From: Ypsolopha sequella
Lineage: Eukaryota > Arthropoda > Insecta > Lepidoptera > Ypsolophidae
Length of the DNA stretch: 64,000 bases
Reading direction: 5' to 3'
NCBI GenBank assembly: GCA_934047225.1
Contig: OW204001.1
Coordinates: forward strand, 11,516,201 to 11,580,200
In this document: piece by piece, positions 24,595-33,702 of the stretch
Position numbering within the stretch: the first letter of the stretch is position 1
How the letters are laid out: the number at the start of each line of letters is the position of its first letter
Program-made: the position numbers and the translations under genes
Notes under the pieces: generated by a model
Databases searched by the model: none
Told to the model about the DNA's origin: nothing
The model's input: the letters and a program-made list of their open reading frames with translations, nothing else

Positions 24595-25606
24595 ACAAAA
24601 GGGTTAGGATCCAAACGAGATAAGTAAGTATTCAGAACGGAGAATAGTAATTCATTGGATCCAAGAATGCAGATCCTGACACCTTGATTGATAAGTATTA
24701 TACGTGGCCTATATTTGCGTTCGAGTCTTGATAGACTTCCCAAAATTGATCCCAATTAATAATTACAGAATTATTCAAATTGGCTAGAATCGCATTTCAA
24801 AGTAATACTCCAAAATAATTTCCCACTCATCTCATATCGCAACACCACACTCTAACACCAACAGCACCTGATATTTCCGTCGTCTTTTCAATCCAAAGCT
24901 GCAGATATTCACCGTCGTAAAACTGAACGTCCTATTAAAAGATCAATGGAACTGATGGTAAAAGGAACTCTCACATGACGAGGGTTCCCAGCAAGGTTCT
25001 CTCTAATTTCCAGCTGTCTTTAGAAGCGTGCACGTCACTTTATTGTCAAAGATCGGCCGCCGGCAGAACCGGCGATAGCGCCTAATTAGAGCGAAATATT
25101 TAGAGGAGGATCCACGAAGATTAGCGAAATCGATCGCTTAGATTATCGGCCATGTTGTTTATTTGCAGCCTTTTTGTGCTATCTGATGCACTAGTCCCTG
25201 AATGCAAAATGCATTCCAAAGGTAAGGAGGTTAGTCGCTTTGAGGATTTAAATTCTCAGACCTAACTTTCTTCTTTCTTGCTTTTCTAGCTATATCTACT
25301 CATACCTTTCCAAGGTCAACTGAAATTTGGTTTTTTAGCTCGAAGATAGGTTAGTTCACGTATAGGGAGTTTTTCTCAGGAATACTTAGTCGGTGTCTGT
25401 AAGTAATTTTGACTCGGGTGAACATGGTATAGGTTTTTTTGTACTGTAAGTTTGCGCAAAAACGCAGCGAAGTTGGATCAAATCGATTTGTATTGACCTG
25501 AATTTGAATCCCTATTGGTATGAAACATGAGCAAATTATACACCGAAATGCTCGCCAGGACCTAACTATTAAGGTTATATGACGAGTCATTTGGCGTACT
25601 GGTCTA

Positions 25607-25739
25607 GGAGGCGCTGAACAAAAAAATCACGTTATTTTATAAAAATTTGTCATCCGCTCTAGGCAGCTGTAGCTAGCCAGAACGAAGCTGCACACCATTT
25701 CCATCACAAAATGACGTGATTTTTTTGTTCAACTCCTCC
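25607..25739. mobile_element. Short MITE, 133 bp
   Basis: Arms ggaggcgctgaacaaaaaaa and its near complement ending ttttttgttcaactcctcc; flanks CTA and TTA. Confidence 0.65.
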
Positions 25740-25796
25740 TTAACCATACGTTTTACAAAAAGAAAATTGTTTTTACTGACGGAGCTCGACGCTTTT

Positions 25797-26430
25797 TAGG
25801 GTTCCGTAGTACCTAAAAGATACAAAGGAACCTTTATGGTGAGACTCCGTTGTCCGTCCGTCCGTATGTCACAGCCTCATAACTTTAAATTTGGCACGAA
25901 AATAGCATTAATCGGCCCACATATCACAGTTTAGACAAAAATATGAAAAATTTGAAATTGTTCAAAATATTTCCAAAACAAAAGTGAGAAAAATAAAAAA
26001 TATTAGCCAAAAAATACAATATGGGTATCAAATTGTAAGTATTAAAAAGTTGATTCTAAAAATATATACTTTGAATATATTTACTGACACTGGTTTCGAG
26101 AAATCTTTAAAAAACCCCAAAAATATGTATGTCCCCCCCCTTATCTTCGAAACTGGTAAACCAAAAAATATGAAAAAAATGACAATTATAGATCATAACT
26201 GGCCAATTACACGAAAACTATAGCGATTAAAAAAAAATTCAGCCCTAATGAGAAATACAAAAAAGAAGTAAAATAATTAAAAAAAATCATGGTAATATGT
26301 GTTTACGTAAAGATTACAGCTAGGAAAAATAAAGCGGTCAAGAAATTCACGAAAAAAAATGACAAAATTAAATTTATCATCCGCAATACGGAAACCTAGG
26401 TACGCGAGTCTGACTCGCACTTGGCCGGTT
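25797..26430 (-). mobile_element. Lepidopteran ggccaagtgcgagtc repeat, copy 2
   Basis: Inverted relative to 21712-22428: starts gggttccgtagtacctaaaa and ends gagtctgactcgcacttggc. Shares the G/C homopolymer and tttcgagaaatcttta segments. Confidence 0.7.
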
Positions 26431-26869
26431 TTTTTGTAAATATTTGTTATAAACGATAGATAGATCTCTCTTCATGCGAGCACTGCCCACCTTCAATCTC
26501 ATTCAAGCGGAACAACTTGGCCTCTTTGCTCTCTGAGTGAATTCAGCAGGATAGCTTTGTATCATATAATGTTATAATTAATGTCAATCTGCTCGTCTAA
26601 ATGTGATTAGAAAGGATGCCACGCCTGTTCAACCTGTCTCCACTGAAGTTCCGCCCTAAATTCAAAAACCCATCGTTGTTTTCACTGCCTCACCCTGGTC
26701 TTGCATCACCGCAATCAGTCTGATTACAGTTTATATTGTCCCGTGTAGACCGAGATCTACAGATGGACCGGGAGGCGTATCCCATCGTTATTTGATCATG
26801 CTGGTATCTAAACAATGATTGCTTGGACTGCCATGCCGTCTACGATTAGCGTTTTAGGAACAAACCATA

Positions 26870-27137
26870 TACAACGTGTAACAGAAAGGTGTAACCATAT
26901 TTGAAGAGCTTATTCAGTCAACGGTATAGAACAACTTTTACTATGGAACAAATCCTGTATCTAGAAAAAAAAAAATCAACTTTTTCATAGAAAAATGCAA
27001 TGCCGCTCGGCTGAAATGTATGGAAGGGCAGATTTTTTTTTTGAGATTTCAGAGTTGGCTCCATAGTAAAAGTTGTTCTACACCATTGACTGAATAAGTT
27101 TTTCAAATATGGTTACACCTTTCTGTTACACCTTGTA
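26870..27137. mobile_element. MITE TACAACGTG family, copy 2
   Basis: Full copy with both TIRs (tacaacgtgtaacag, ctgttacaccttgta). The right end directly abuts copy 3. Confidence 0.8.
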
Positions 27138-27300
27138 TACAACGTGTAACAGAAAGGTGTAACCATATTTGAAGAGCTTATTCAGTCAATGGTATAGAAC
27201 AACTTTTACTATGGAGCCAACCCTGAAATCTCAAAATAATAATTTGTCCTTAAATACATTTCGGCCGAGCGGCATTGCATTTTTCTATGAGACAGAAATC
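27138..27300. mobile_element. MITE TACAACGTG family, copy 3, truncated and inverted
   Basis: Starts with the same TIR directly after copy 2, then runs in the opposite internal orientation (atggagccaaccctgaaatc, then tttcggccgagcggcattgc). It stops near 27300 without a right TIR. Confidence 0.7.
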
Positions 27301-27464
27301 GTTTACGCGACATGGCGGGAGTGCGGGCGAGTATATTTATGTCAGTATGGACAAAATCATATTTATTTAGTTAGTTAATTAGACCCTTTAAATATGTAGA
27401 GTTTAATAGATCGTGTCAAGTTGGTCGTACAGAACTGCAAGTGGAATTATTTGCCATACGCTTT

Positions 27465-27536
27465 TAGGGTTCCGTACCCGTATTGTGTGGTGATACGGTA
27501 CCCTTTGTGCGCAGTCCGACTCCCACTTGACCGGTA
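27465..27536 (-). mobile_element. Lepidopteran ggccaagtgcgagtc repeat, 70-bp minimal copy
   Basis: Only the two ends remain: agggttccgtacccgtattg and gcagtccgactcccacttga. Confidence 0.6.
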
Positions 27537-28036
27537 TTTTTATTTAGCTGATATAGACGTCGGTCAGTCGTAGACACCTTTTGAGCATTTCTTGGTTACC
27601 GTTTAATTTTTTTTTGTTGCCGTTGTTTGGTTAATGACGCAATAATATATTCTCTCAATTCTACGGACAGATATATACATGTTGCATTTTATATGAGGCT
27701 GTCAAAACTGAAATGGCCGATCCTCTTCCATACCTAACTGAAAACTAATGATATCTGAAAAATAATCCTGAAGCCCACACTCTTCCCGCCATTACCCAGG
27801 CCTGAACAACATTTACTGTATTCGCTCCCCGCTCATCGAAGCTACATGGCACCCACATGACAGTATGTGACGGGAGACATCAAGACAGCAGACCACACCC
27901 CATTCTCACGCTCGGATCCTCCCAGGCCAAGGGTTTGACGTAGACATGTCAGGAATTTGTGCCATATTTGGTATATTTAAGTTAGATAACGTTTAAAAAT
28001 TTTCACACAGATAACACTAGGTTTTGGGTAGGTAAT

Positions 28037-28200
28037 GGTATCGATTCGGCATAACACGTCTTAACTTATTTGACAGATCTAACTTTATTTTAAGCGTCCT
28101 GTCTTTTTCTTTCTTTATCGAAAAGACAAGGACAGAACGCGTAAATTAAGTTTAGTCCTGTCAAATAAGTTAAGATGTGCTTCACCGAATCGGTACCATT
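28037..28200. mobile_element. Foldback MITE, about 164 bp
   Basis: Arms carry tcgattcgg and ttaacttatttgacag in inverted form at both ends (ctgtcaaataagttaa, cgaatcggtacc). The centre has an aagcgtcctgtct / agacaaggacagaacgcg palindrome. Related to the interior of 21304-21686. Confidence 0.65.
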
Positions 28201-28689
28201 GGCCAAGATATTGTTAACGCAGCAAACGCGTAATTTTCCATTTTCACAACATGCTCGACGCAGCGACATAAACGCTCCGCGGCTCTGACGCTTTGCTATG
28301 AATTTGACTCAGAAAAACATGGTTATTTGAATTTGAACTTACCGCTATCTCAGAAGGAAGTGTCTTCCTGATACAGGCTGGATTTTAAACGACTAAAAAT
28401 GTAGCAAGTATGGTCTAAAATAAATCCCATAAAAAACATTCCTGTAAAATAATATGCCAAGTTTAAGAGCCAAGTCCGCCAATCTTATGGATTGTTCCTC
28501 GTTGCCAAACTATTTTGCCACACCAGTTTGGCCACGAAGACATAGCCAAACTCTACTTCTGAGTCATGTTTCGTTCAATTCCCATAACTTAATTTCTAAG
28601 TTTTTTTTATTTTTGTTCAGAAAATATAAATTCTAGGACATCGTTTTCATTATTTTGGTATACAAATTAACCATTGTTTTTATGATTTT

Positions 28690-29078
28690 TTTTCAATGCA
28701 AGTGCTCGTAAAGGTCCACTTTTTATGCATCAAAACAGAACAGAAAGTCGATTATTTTGCTCTAGGGCTTAATTTTTTTTTTTTTTATTTATTTACAATG
28801 CTTGGCTAACCTACAGGTTTTCCTGTGTACCATAAATGTTATACTTTTTTTTCCACTGTTTAACGGCTCTGGATACAGTCCTTTTGAGCCAATTATAATT
28901 TAAAGTTCACAAGATTATAATTGTTTTATTTCCTCACACTATGCATTGAAAAACATAGTATGTACACGGGCGTAAGAACAATAAATTACTCGGTTACGTT
29001 TGAAACACTCGCTACGCTCATGTTTTAAATCGTCCTCGTAATTTATTCCTTTTCGCCCTTGTAGCATAAACTACTATT
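28690..29078 (-). mobile_element. Dispersed repeat, inverted copy inserted in another repeat
   Basis: Matches 17006-17400 in reverse. Flanking sequence on both sides (tttttatgattttt before, aaagaattgtc after) is contiguous at about 61557-61576, which acts as an empty site. On its own strand it ends in an A run, which would suit retroposition. Confidence 0.7.
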
Positions 29079-29430
29079 AAAGAATTGTCCGATATGACGT
29101 CACGTGAGAATTTTAGAGATTATACTGATTGTGATGTGTGGTTGCTTATAAAAAAGTGGTATATCTCTGTCTGTCTACTCATCTGTCATCCATCTGTCAA
29201 ATCAGTCGGAAGCAAATTATTATAAATTTATCTTGATAGCAAAGGACACATTTCTAAACTGCTATTTCTCAACTGACGTCACACGACGGCAAATGGAAGT
29301 TGCAGCTTTTTCGTAAAAGTATTCATCACCATGAAGATTTTTAGATCACAAGTTCTAAGATACGGCTTATTAAACCTAAATCTCAAAATGGTTTTCGAAT
29401 TAACACATCTTAACATAACATCTTTAATCT
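29079..29430 (+). repeat. Dispersed repeat, second copy at 61565-61870
   Basis: Shares tgcttataaaaaagtgg, ctgtcatccatctgtcaaat, gatagcaaaggacacatttc and gaagttgcagctttttcgta with the intronic copy at 61565-61870. Confidence 0.65.
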
Positions 29431-29671
29431 AAGCGAATTGATGGAACTACTGCGATTATTTTTTTCACTCTTTAAGGCGATGTTCTCCTAATTTTGTCGC
29501 TTTTCAAATACACTTTAAAGCGTGAGCAGAGAATATAAAGGATTACTACGGCGTGAGCTTTAAAAAAAAATTAAATATTTCCCTCTTTAATCAAATTATT
29601 CGATAGTTGTCCTAAAACTACACAAGTAAAACAAGGAACTGTTTATAAATAATATTTACGACTACCGACTA

Positions 29672-29899
29672 TACAAGGTGAATTTGTCAACATCGTCCAA
29701 ATTCATACTTGAGCCTTGGTAATTCATCAGCATCATGAACCAATAACAATTTTTGTAAAATTCATGACTGGGAGTGAATTACTATGGGAAGTCGAAATTT
29801 CATTACACAAATTTCACAAAAATGTTATCGATTCATGATGCTGATCACTTACCAAGCCTCCAGTATGAATTTGGACTATGATCAAAAAGTCACCTTGTA
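29672..29899. mobile_element. MITE TACAAGGTGA family, 228 bp, full copy
   Basis: TIRs tacaaggtgaatttgtcaac and the complement of gatcaaaaagtcaccttgta, with arms of about 80 bp, flanked by TA (29670-29671, 29900-29901). Confidence 0.8.
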
Positions 29900-30389
29900 T
29901 ATGTGGTAAATGACCCAGTTCAATTTTATTTATCTTTCTTACATCTACGAGTATCTTTACAACTCGTACAATTCGCTGCACCTTTATTCCCAGATGCAGA
30001 TGCCCCCTCCAAGTTTGTCCCCTTCAAGTTTCTAAAGGGGGCATAACATTCCCAGATGCCCCCCCTCAACATAGTATTGAATGTCTGTGACATAAAATTA
30101 TATTATTAATGGGTCTTTACATATCACATTGCCGTTTTCTATAGAGAATTTGAACGAAACTCAATTTTCAGTTCTAACATTTTTGCATTTTTTTTAGGGA
30201 TGACAAATCCAAATTATGTTATTTCTTTTGTATATGAATGAGACAAACTGCAAGATTAATTTAATTTTTGAAAAGTGTCAGCTGTAAAAAATTATTACGA
30301 ATCTTATGGCAAGGGATGGCATTTAAAACCATTTTTGAAAATTTCAATTTGGTTATCAAACTTACCATAAAAATAAAATTTAATACGTA

Positions 30390-30394
30390 GATGT
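30390..30394 (+). repeat. Target-site duplication of the BEL element, left
   Basis: GATGT immediately before the 5' LTR; the same five bases follow the 3' LTR at 39696-39700. Five bp is the usual duplication for BEL/Pao. Confidence 0.9.
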
Positions 30395-30986
30395 TGTCGC
30401 GAAGAACGCGATTAAACGACTCGGAATGATCGGTAAGTGAAAGAATCGAGTGAGAATCGAGTAGAGAGAGAACAAAGCGGCCATCTTGGTTGACTGGTAA
30501 AAAGGAGGGAATAATAACGTGTTTTACGGAGCTTTTCTTAGGTTGGGTTTCTGCCATGCTAGCTATGCAGGGGAGATGACAGCAAGGAGCCTGCATCGAG
30601 TCTCCACGTGCGTCCCTGGTGGATACAAGGGAGTGAAGGAAGGTACAAGACTGCGGAAACGCGGTATAACCTTCGAGGTATGTGTTCTTGTATTCACTTT
30701 GGATATCATGCCAACCTCTGTAACCTGTAATGTATAGTTTATCATATAATTATATATTATATGTATTCAAGTATCTATTGGCGTGGTATGGTCCAAGGCT
30801 AGTGGGGCGCAGGGAGGCCTTGGGGGGGATCCTTCGGGATCCCCCGACATGTTGGCATAATGTCTAGATTGGTACAGCGAAGCAGAATATATTTAAACTA
30901 TGACATGTTTATGTGTAGTTGCTATCTTGTCGGCACGTAACTTCACACCCAGGTGGAGAACGTTATTCGTGCTATACGTCCCGACA
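30395..30986 (+). repeat. 5' LTR of the BEL element
   Basis: Begins tgtcgcgaagaacgcg and ends cgtcccgaca. An AT-rich patch (atataattatatattatatg, about 30744-30765) may hold core promoter elements. A splice-donor-like gag|gtatgt sits at 30675-30683. A 9-bp stem with a TTCG loop lies at 30824-30845. The small open frames in both strands recur in the 3' LTR and are not taken as genes. Confidence 0.95.
30824..30845 (+). other. TTCG-capped hairpin in the LTR
   Basis: gggggatcc, ttcg, ggatccccc: a perfect 9-bp GC-rich stem closed by a UUCG tetraloop, one of the most stable RNA loop types known. The same structure recurs at 39533-39554 in the 3' LTR. Confidence 0.85.
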
Positions 30987-30989
30987 AAA

Positions 30990-31007
30990 TGGTGGAGATG
31001 AGCTGGG
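30990..31007 (+). promoter_or_regulatory. Putative primer-binding site
   Basis: tggtggagatgagctggg begins three bases after the LTR and starts with TGG, as expected for pairing to a tRNA CCA end. I could not identify the matching tRNA. Confidence 0.4.
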
Positions 31008-31027
31008 ATATGAGATGAAGGCTGAAG

Positions 31028-32510
31028 AAGGATGCGTGTGCATTTTTCAATGCAGGTACGCATTTCTCATCAAATGAGACAGATGTGTGTGCATTTTTCA
31101 ATGCAGGTACACATAGATGCTTGTGCATTTTTCAATGCAGGTAAGCATGGATGCGTGTGCATTTTTCAATGCAGGTACGCATATTTCTCATCAATTGAGA
31201 CAGGATGCGTGTGCATTTTTCAATGCAGGTACGCATTTCTCATCAAATGAGACTGATGTGTGTGCATTTTTCAATGCAGGTACACATAGATGCTTGTGCA
31301 TTTTTCAATGCAGGTAAGCATGGATGCTTGTGCATTTTTCAATGCAGGTAAGCATGGATGCTTGTGCATTTTTCAATGCAGGTAAGCATATATGCTTGTG
31401 CATTTTTCAATGCAGGTAAGCATGGATGCGTGTGCATTTTTCAATGCAGGTACGCATATTTCTCATCAATTGAGACAGATGTGTGTGCATTTTTCAATGC
31501 AGGTACACATAGATGCTTGTGCATTTTTCAATGCAGGTAAGCATGGATGCTTGTGCATTTTTCAATGCAGGTAAGCATGGATGCGTGTGCATTTTTCAAT
31601 GCAGGTACGCATATTTCTCATCAATTGAGACAGATGTGTGTGCATTTTTCAATGCAGGTACACATAGATGCTTGTGCATTTTTCAATGCAGGTAAGCATG
31701 GATGCGTGTGCATTTTTCAATGCAGGTACGCATATTTCTCATCAATTGAGACAGATGTGTGTGCATTTTTCAATGCAGGTACACATAGATGCTTGTGCAT
31801 TTTTCAATGCAGGTAAGCATGGATGCTTGTGCATTTTTCAATGCAGGTAAGCATGGATGCGTGTGCATTTTTCAATGCAGGTACGCATATTTCTCATCAA
31901 TTGAGACAGATGTGTGTGCATTTTTCAGTGCAGGTACACATAGATGCTTGTGCATTTTTCAATGCAGGTAAGCATGGATGCTTGTGCATTTTTCAATGCA
32001 GGTAAGCATGGATGCTTGTGCATTTTTCAATGCAGGTAAGCATAGATGCTTGTGCATTTTTCAATGCAGGTAAGCATGGATGCGTGTGCATTTTTCAATG
32101 CAGGTACGCATATTTCTCATCATTTGAGACAGATGTGTGTGCATTTTTCAATGCAGGTACACATGGATGCTTGTGCATTTTTCAATGCAGGTAAGCATGG
32201 ATGCGTGTGCATTTTTCAATGCAGGTACGCATATTTCTCATCATTTGAGACAGATGTGTGTGCATTTTTCAATGCAGGTACACATAGATGCTTGTGCATT
32301 TTTCAATGCAGGTAAGCATGGATGCTTGTGCATTTTTCAATGCAGGTAAGCATGGATGCGTGTGCATTTTTCAATGCAGGTACGCATTTCTCATCAAATG
32401 AGACTGATGTGTGTGCATTTTTCAATGCAGGTACACATAGATGCTTGTGCATTTTTCAATGCAGGTAAGCATGGATGCGTGTGCATTTTTCAATGCGGGT
32501 ACGCATATCT
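31028..32510 (+). repeat. Tandem array of 38 hairpin units in the BEL 5' leader
   Basis: The core gtgcatttttcaatgcag occurs 38 times (copy 23 has cagtgcag, copy 38 has caatgcgg), mostly at 34-bp spacing. Each unit folds as an outer 6-bp stem, a GG bulge, and an inner stem tgcatt/aatgca with a tttc loop. The outer stem has three forms: atgcgt/acgcat (11 units), atgtgt/acacat (9) and atgctt/aagcat (18). Left and right sides match in all 38 units. The first form is followed by a spacer with its own small hairpin (tctca...tgaga). The order is regular: the acgcat form, then the acacat form, then one to four aagcat forms; the only exception is two acgcat units in succession near 31150-31230. Long open frames across the array come from the repeat and are not genes. 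Confidence 0.95.
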
Positions 32511-33440
32511 ACCAATAAAAATAAATTTACAAATCCTTGAAAGGTGGGTACCACTAGCGAGCTGAAAGTAGCGATCTGCATTAAAATGTTTGCATTGATT
32601 TTAGCTTAGAGCGATTTTAGTCGTCTACGCGAGTCTGCATTTTTCATTAATGGCAACATTGAAATTTGTCATAAGTTGTTTTCAATGAGCAATTTTATTT
32701 CATTTTAAGAAAATAAAACTGCGATTCGTATTCTTTATTTAGTTCATACGTGCGGAAATCGAAATAATGTATGTGTTGTGTTAATGAGAGCATATCTTTC
32801 ATGTGCTATTTATTTTATGCAATGAAATTGTGGTGCACGGAGTACTAGAAAACTTGTGTGTGTCAAATTATTTATTTTTGTACAGTGAAAACAATCTTTG
32901 GTTTGGTATGCTCTAAATTGCTCTGTGGGTTGGACAGTTGGACTTGTAAAACTTTTGTAAGTTTGAAGGTGGTTCTGAAAATCATGAGAAGGAAATTGAC
33001 TATGAATACTTACCGTATTTCAAGATTCAGAAAACGCTTGCTTGCCGTTGCAGTTGGTTAGCTAATAAAATTTTCAGTTTTTTGAGCTAAAACAATCGTA
33101 TCAGCATTGTGTTTTCCCATCAACCGAATCTTTGCCGAAAGATTGCATCTTGAAGTCTCTTGTAGTCGCCAGTGAGTTGGGATTGCAGAATCTATTCGAG
33201 TTGCCAAAACCTTTGAGGTAAATAATTTCACCATTTTCAGTTACTGTGACGCTAACATTCTCAAACCATATGGACAAATTAAACTGTGTTTATGTTTAAA
33301 ATGTCATCAAATGTTCCTGTTTATTATGTTTTAAGTTATTCTGATACATTATCATTGATAGAACATAGCGAAATAACGTTAAGAATAGAGAGGAAACATA
33401 CATTAAAACATGGAATATGTAAATTTTAGTTGGTACCAAG
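32511..33440 (+). other. Remaining 5' leader of the BEL element
   Basis: About 930 bp between the hairpin array and the gag start. It holds short frames (for example 32858-33061) without recognisable motifs. The leader from LTR to gag totals about 2.45 kb, very long for an LTR element. Confidence 0.6.
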
Positions 33441-33623
33441 ATGGAGGACGCTTTCATAGCTCGTCTGGTTGTGCTGCAAGGAAGACTTCAGAGGTGCGCT
33501 CAGTCAGGAACGGAGTTGTTAGAACAGCCCACAGTGTCTGATGGGGACTTGCTGTTTAATCGGACCCGGCTTTACCAAGCTAATGAAACTTTTAGCAATG
33601 AAGTGAGACATTGCATGGAGCAG
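33441..33623 (+). CDS. gag: BEL gag, 5' exon (61 codons)
   Basis: The ATG at 33441 opens a 61-codon segment beginning MEDAFIARLVVLQGRL, rich in Leu, Arg and Glu and likely helical, as at the N-terminus of other BEL Gag proteins. It ends at cag|gtatgg. Removing 33624-33702 places it in frame with the main polyprotein. Without splicing it runs on to a stop at 33741-33743 and overlaps the main frame by 26 nt in another frame. Using this ATG is inference; gag could also start further down in the main frame. Confidence 0.7.
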
Positions 33624-33702
33624 GTATGGAGTATATTTTTTATTAAGAGTCATTGCGTTTCTTGGATAAGATATAAGCGGAATCTTTTTCTTCTAACTTC
33701 AG
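33624..33702 (+). other. Probable 79-bp intron in gag
   Basis: Donor gag cag|gtatgg and acceptor tttttcttctaacttcag|gga, with a good pyrimidine tract and a ctaac branch-like motif just upstream of the AG. The ends preserve the reading frame exactly (183 nt before, codon start after). Length is normal for an insect intron. RNA evidence would be needed to confirm it. Confidence 0.7.

Noticed and set aside
30261..30596. 111-codon antisense frame across the 5' LTR edge (repeated at 38976-39305)
   Set aside because: Its shared part is antisense LTR sequence and the rest differs by flank; no motif.
31028..32510. CRISPR-like look of the array (short repeats with hairpins)
   Set aside because: The intervals are themselves repeats, not unique spacers, and the array lies inside an insect retrotransposon.
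31032..32565. Overlapping open frames of 60-89 codons with CAFFNAG-like repeats
   Set aside because: They arise because the 34-bp unit lacks stops in several frames. The frame changes every unit, spacing is not a multiple of three, and the structure is explained by hairpins.
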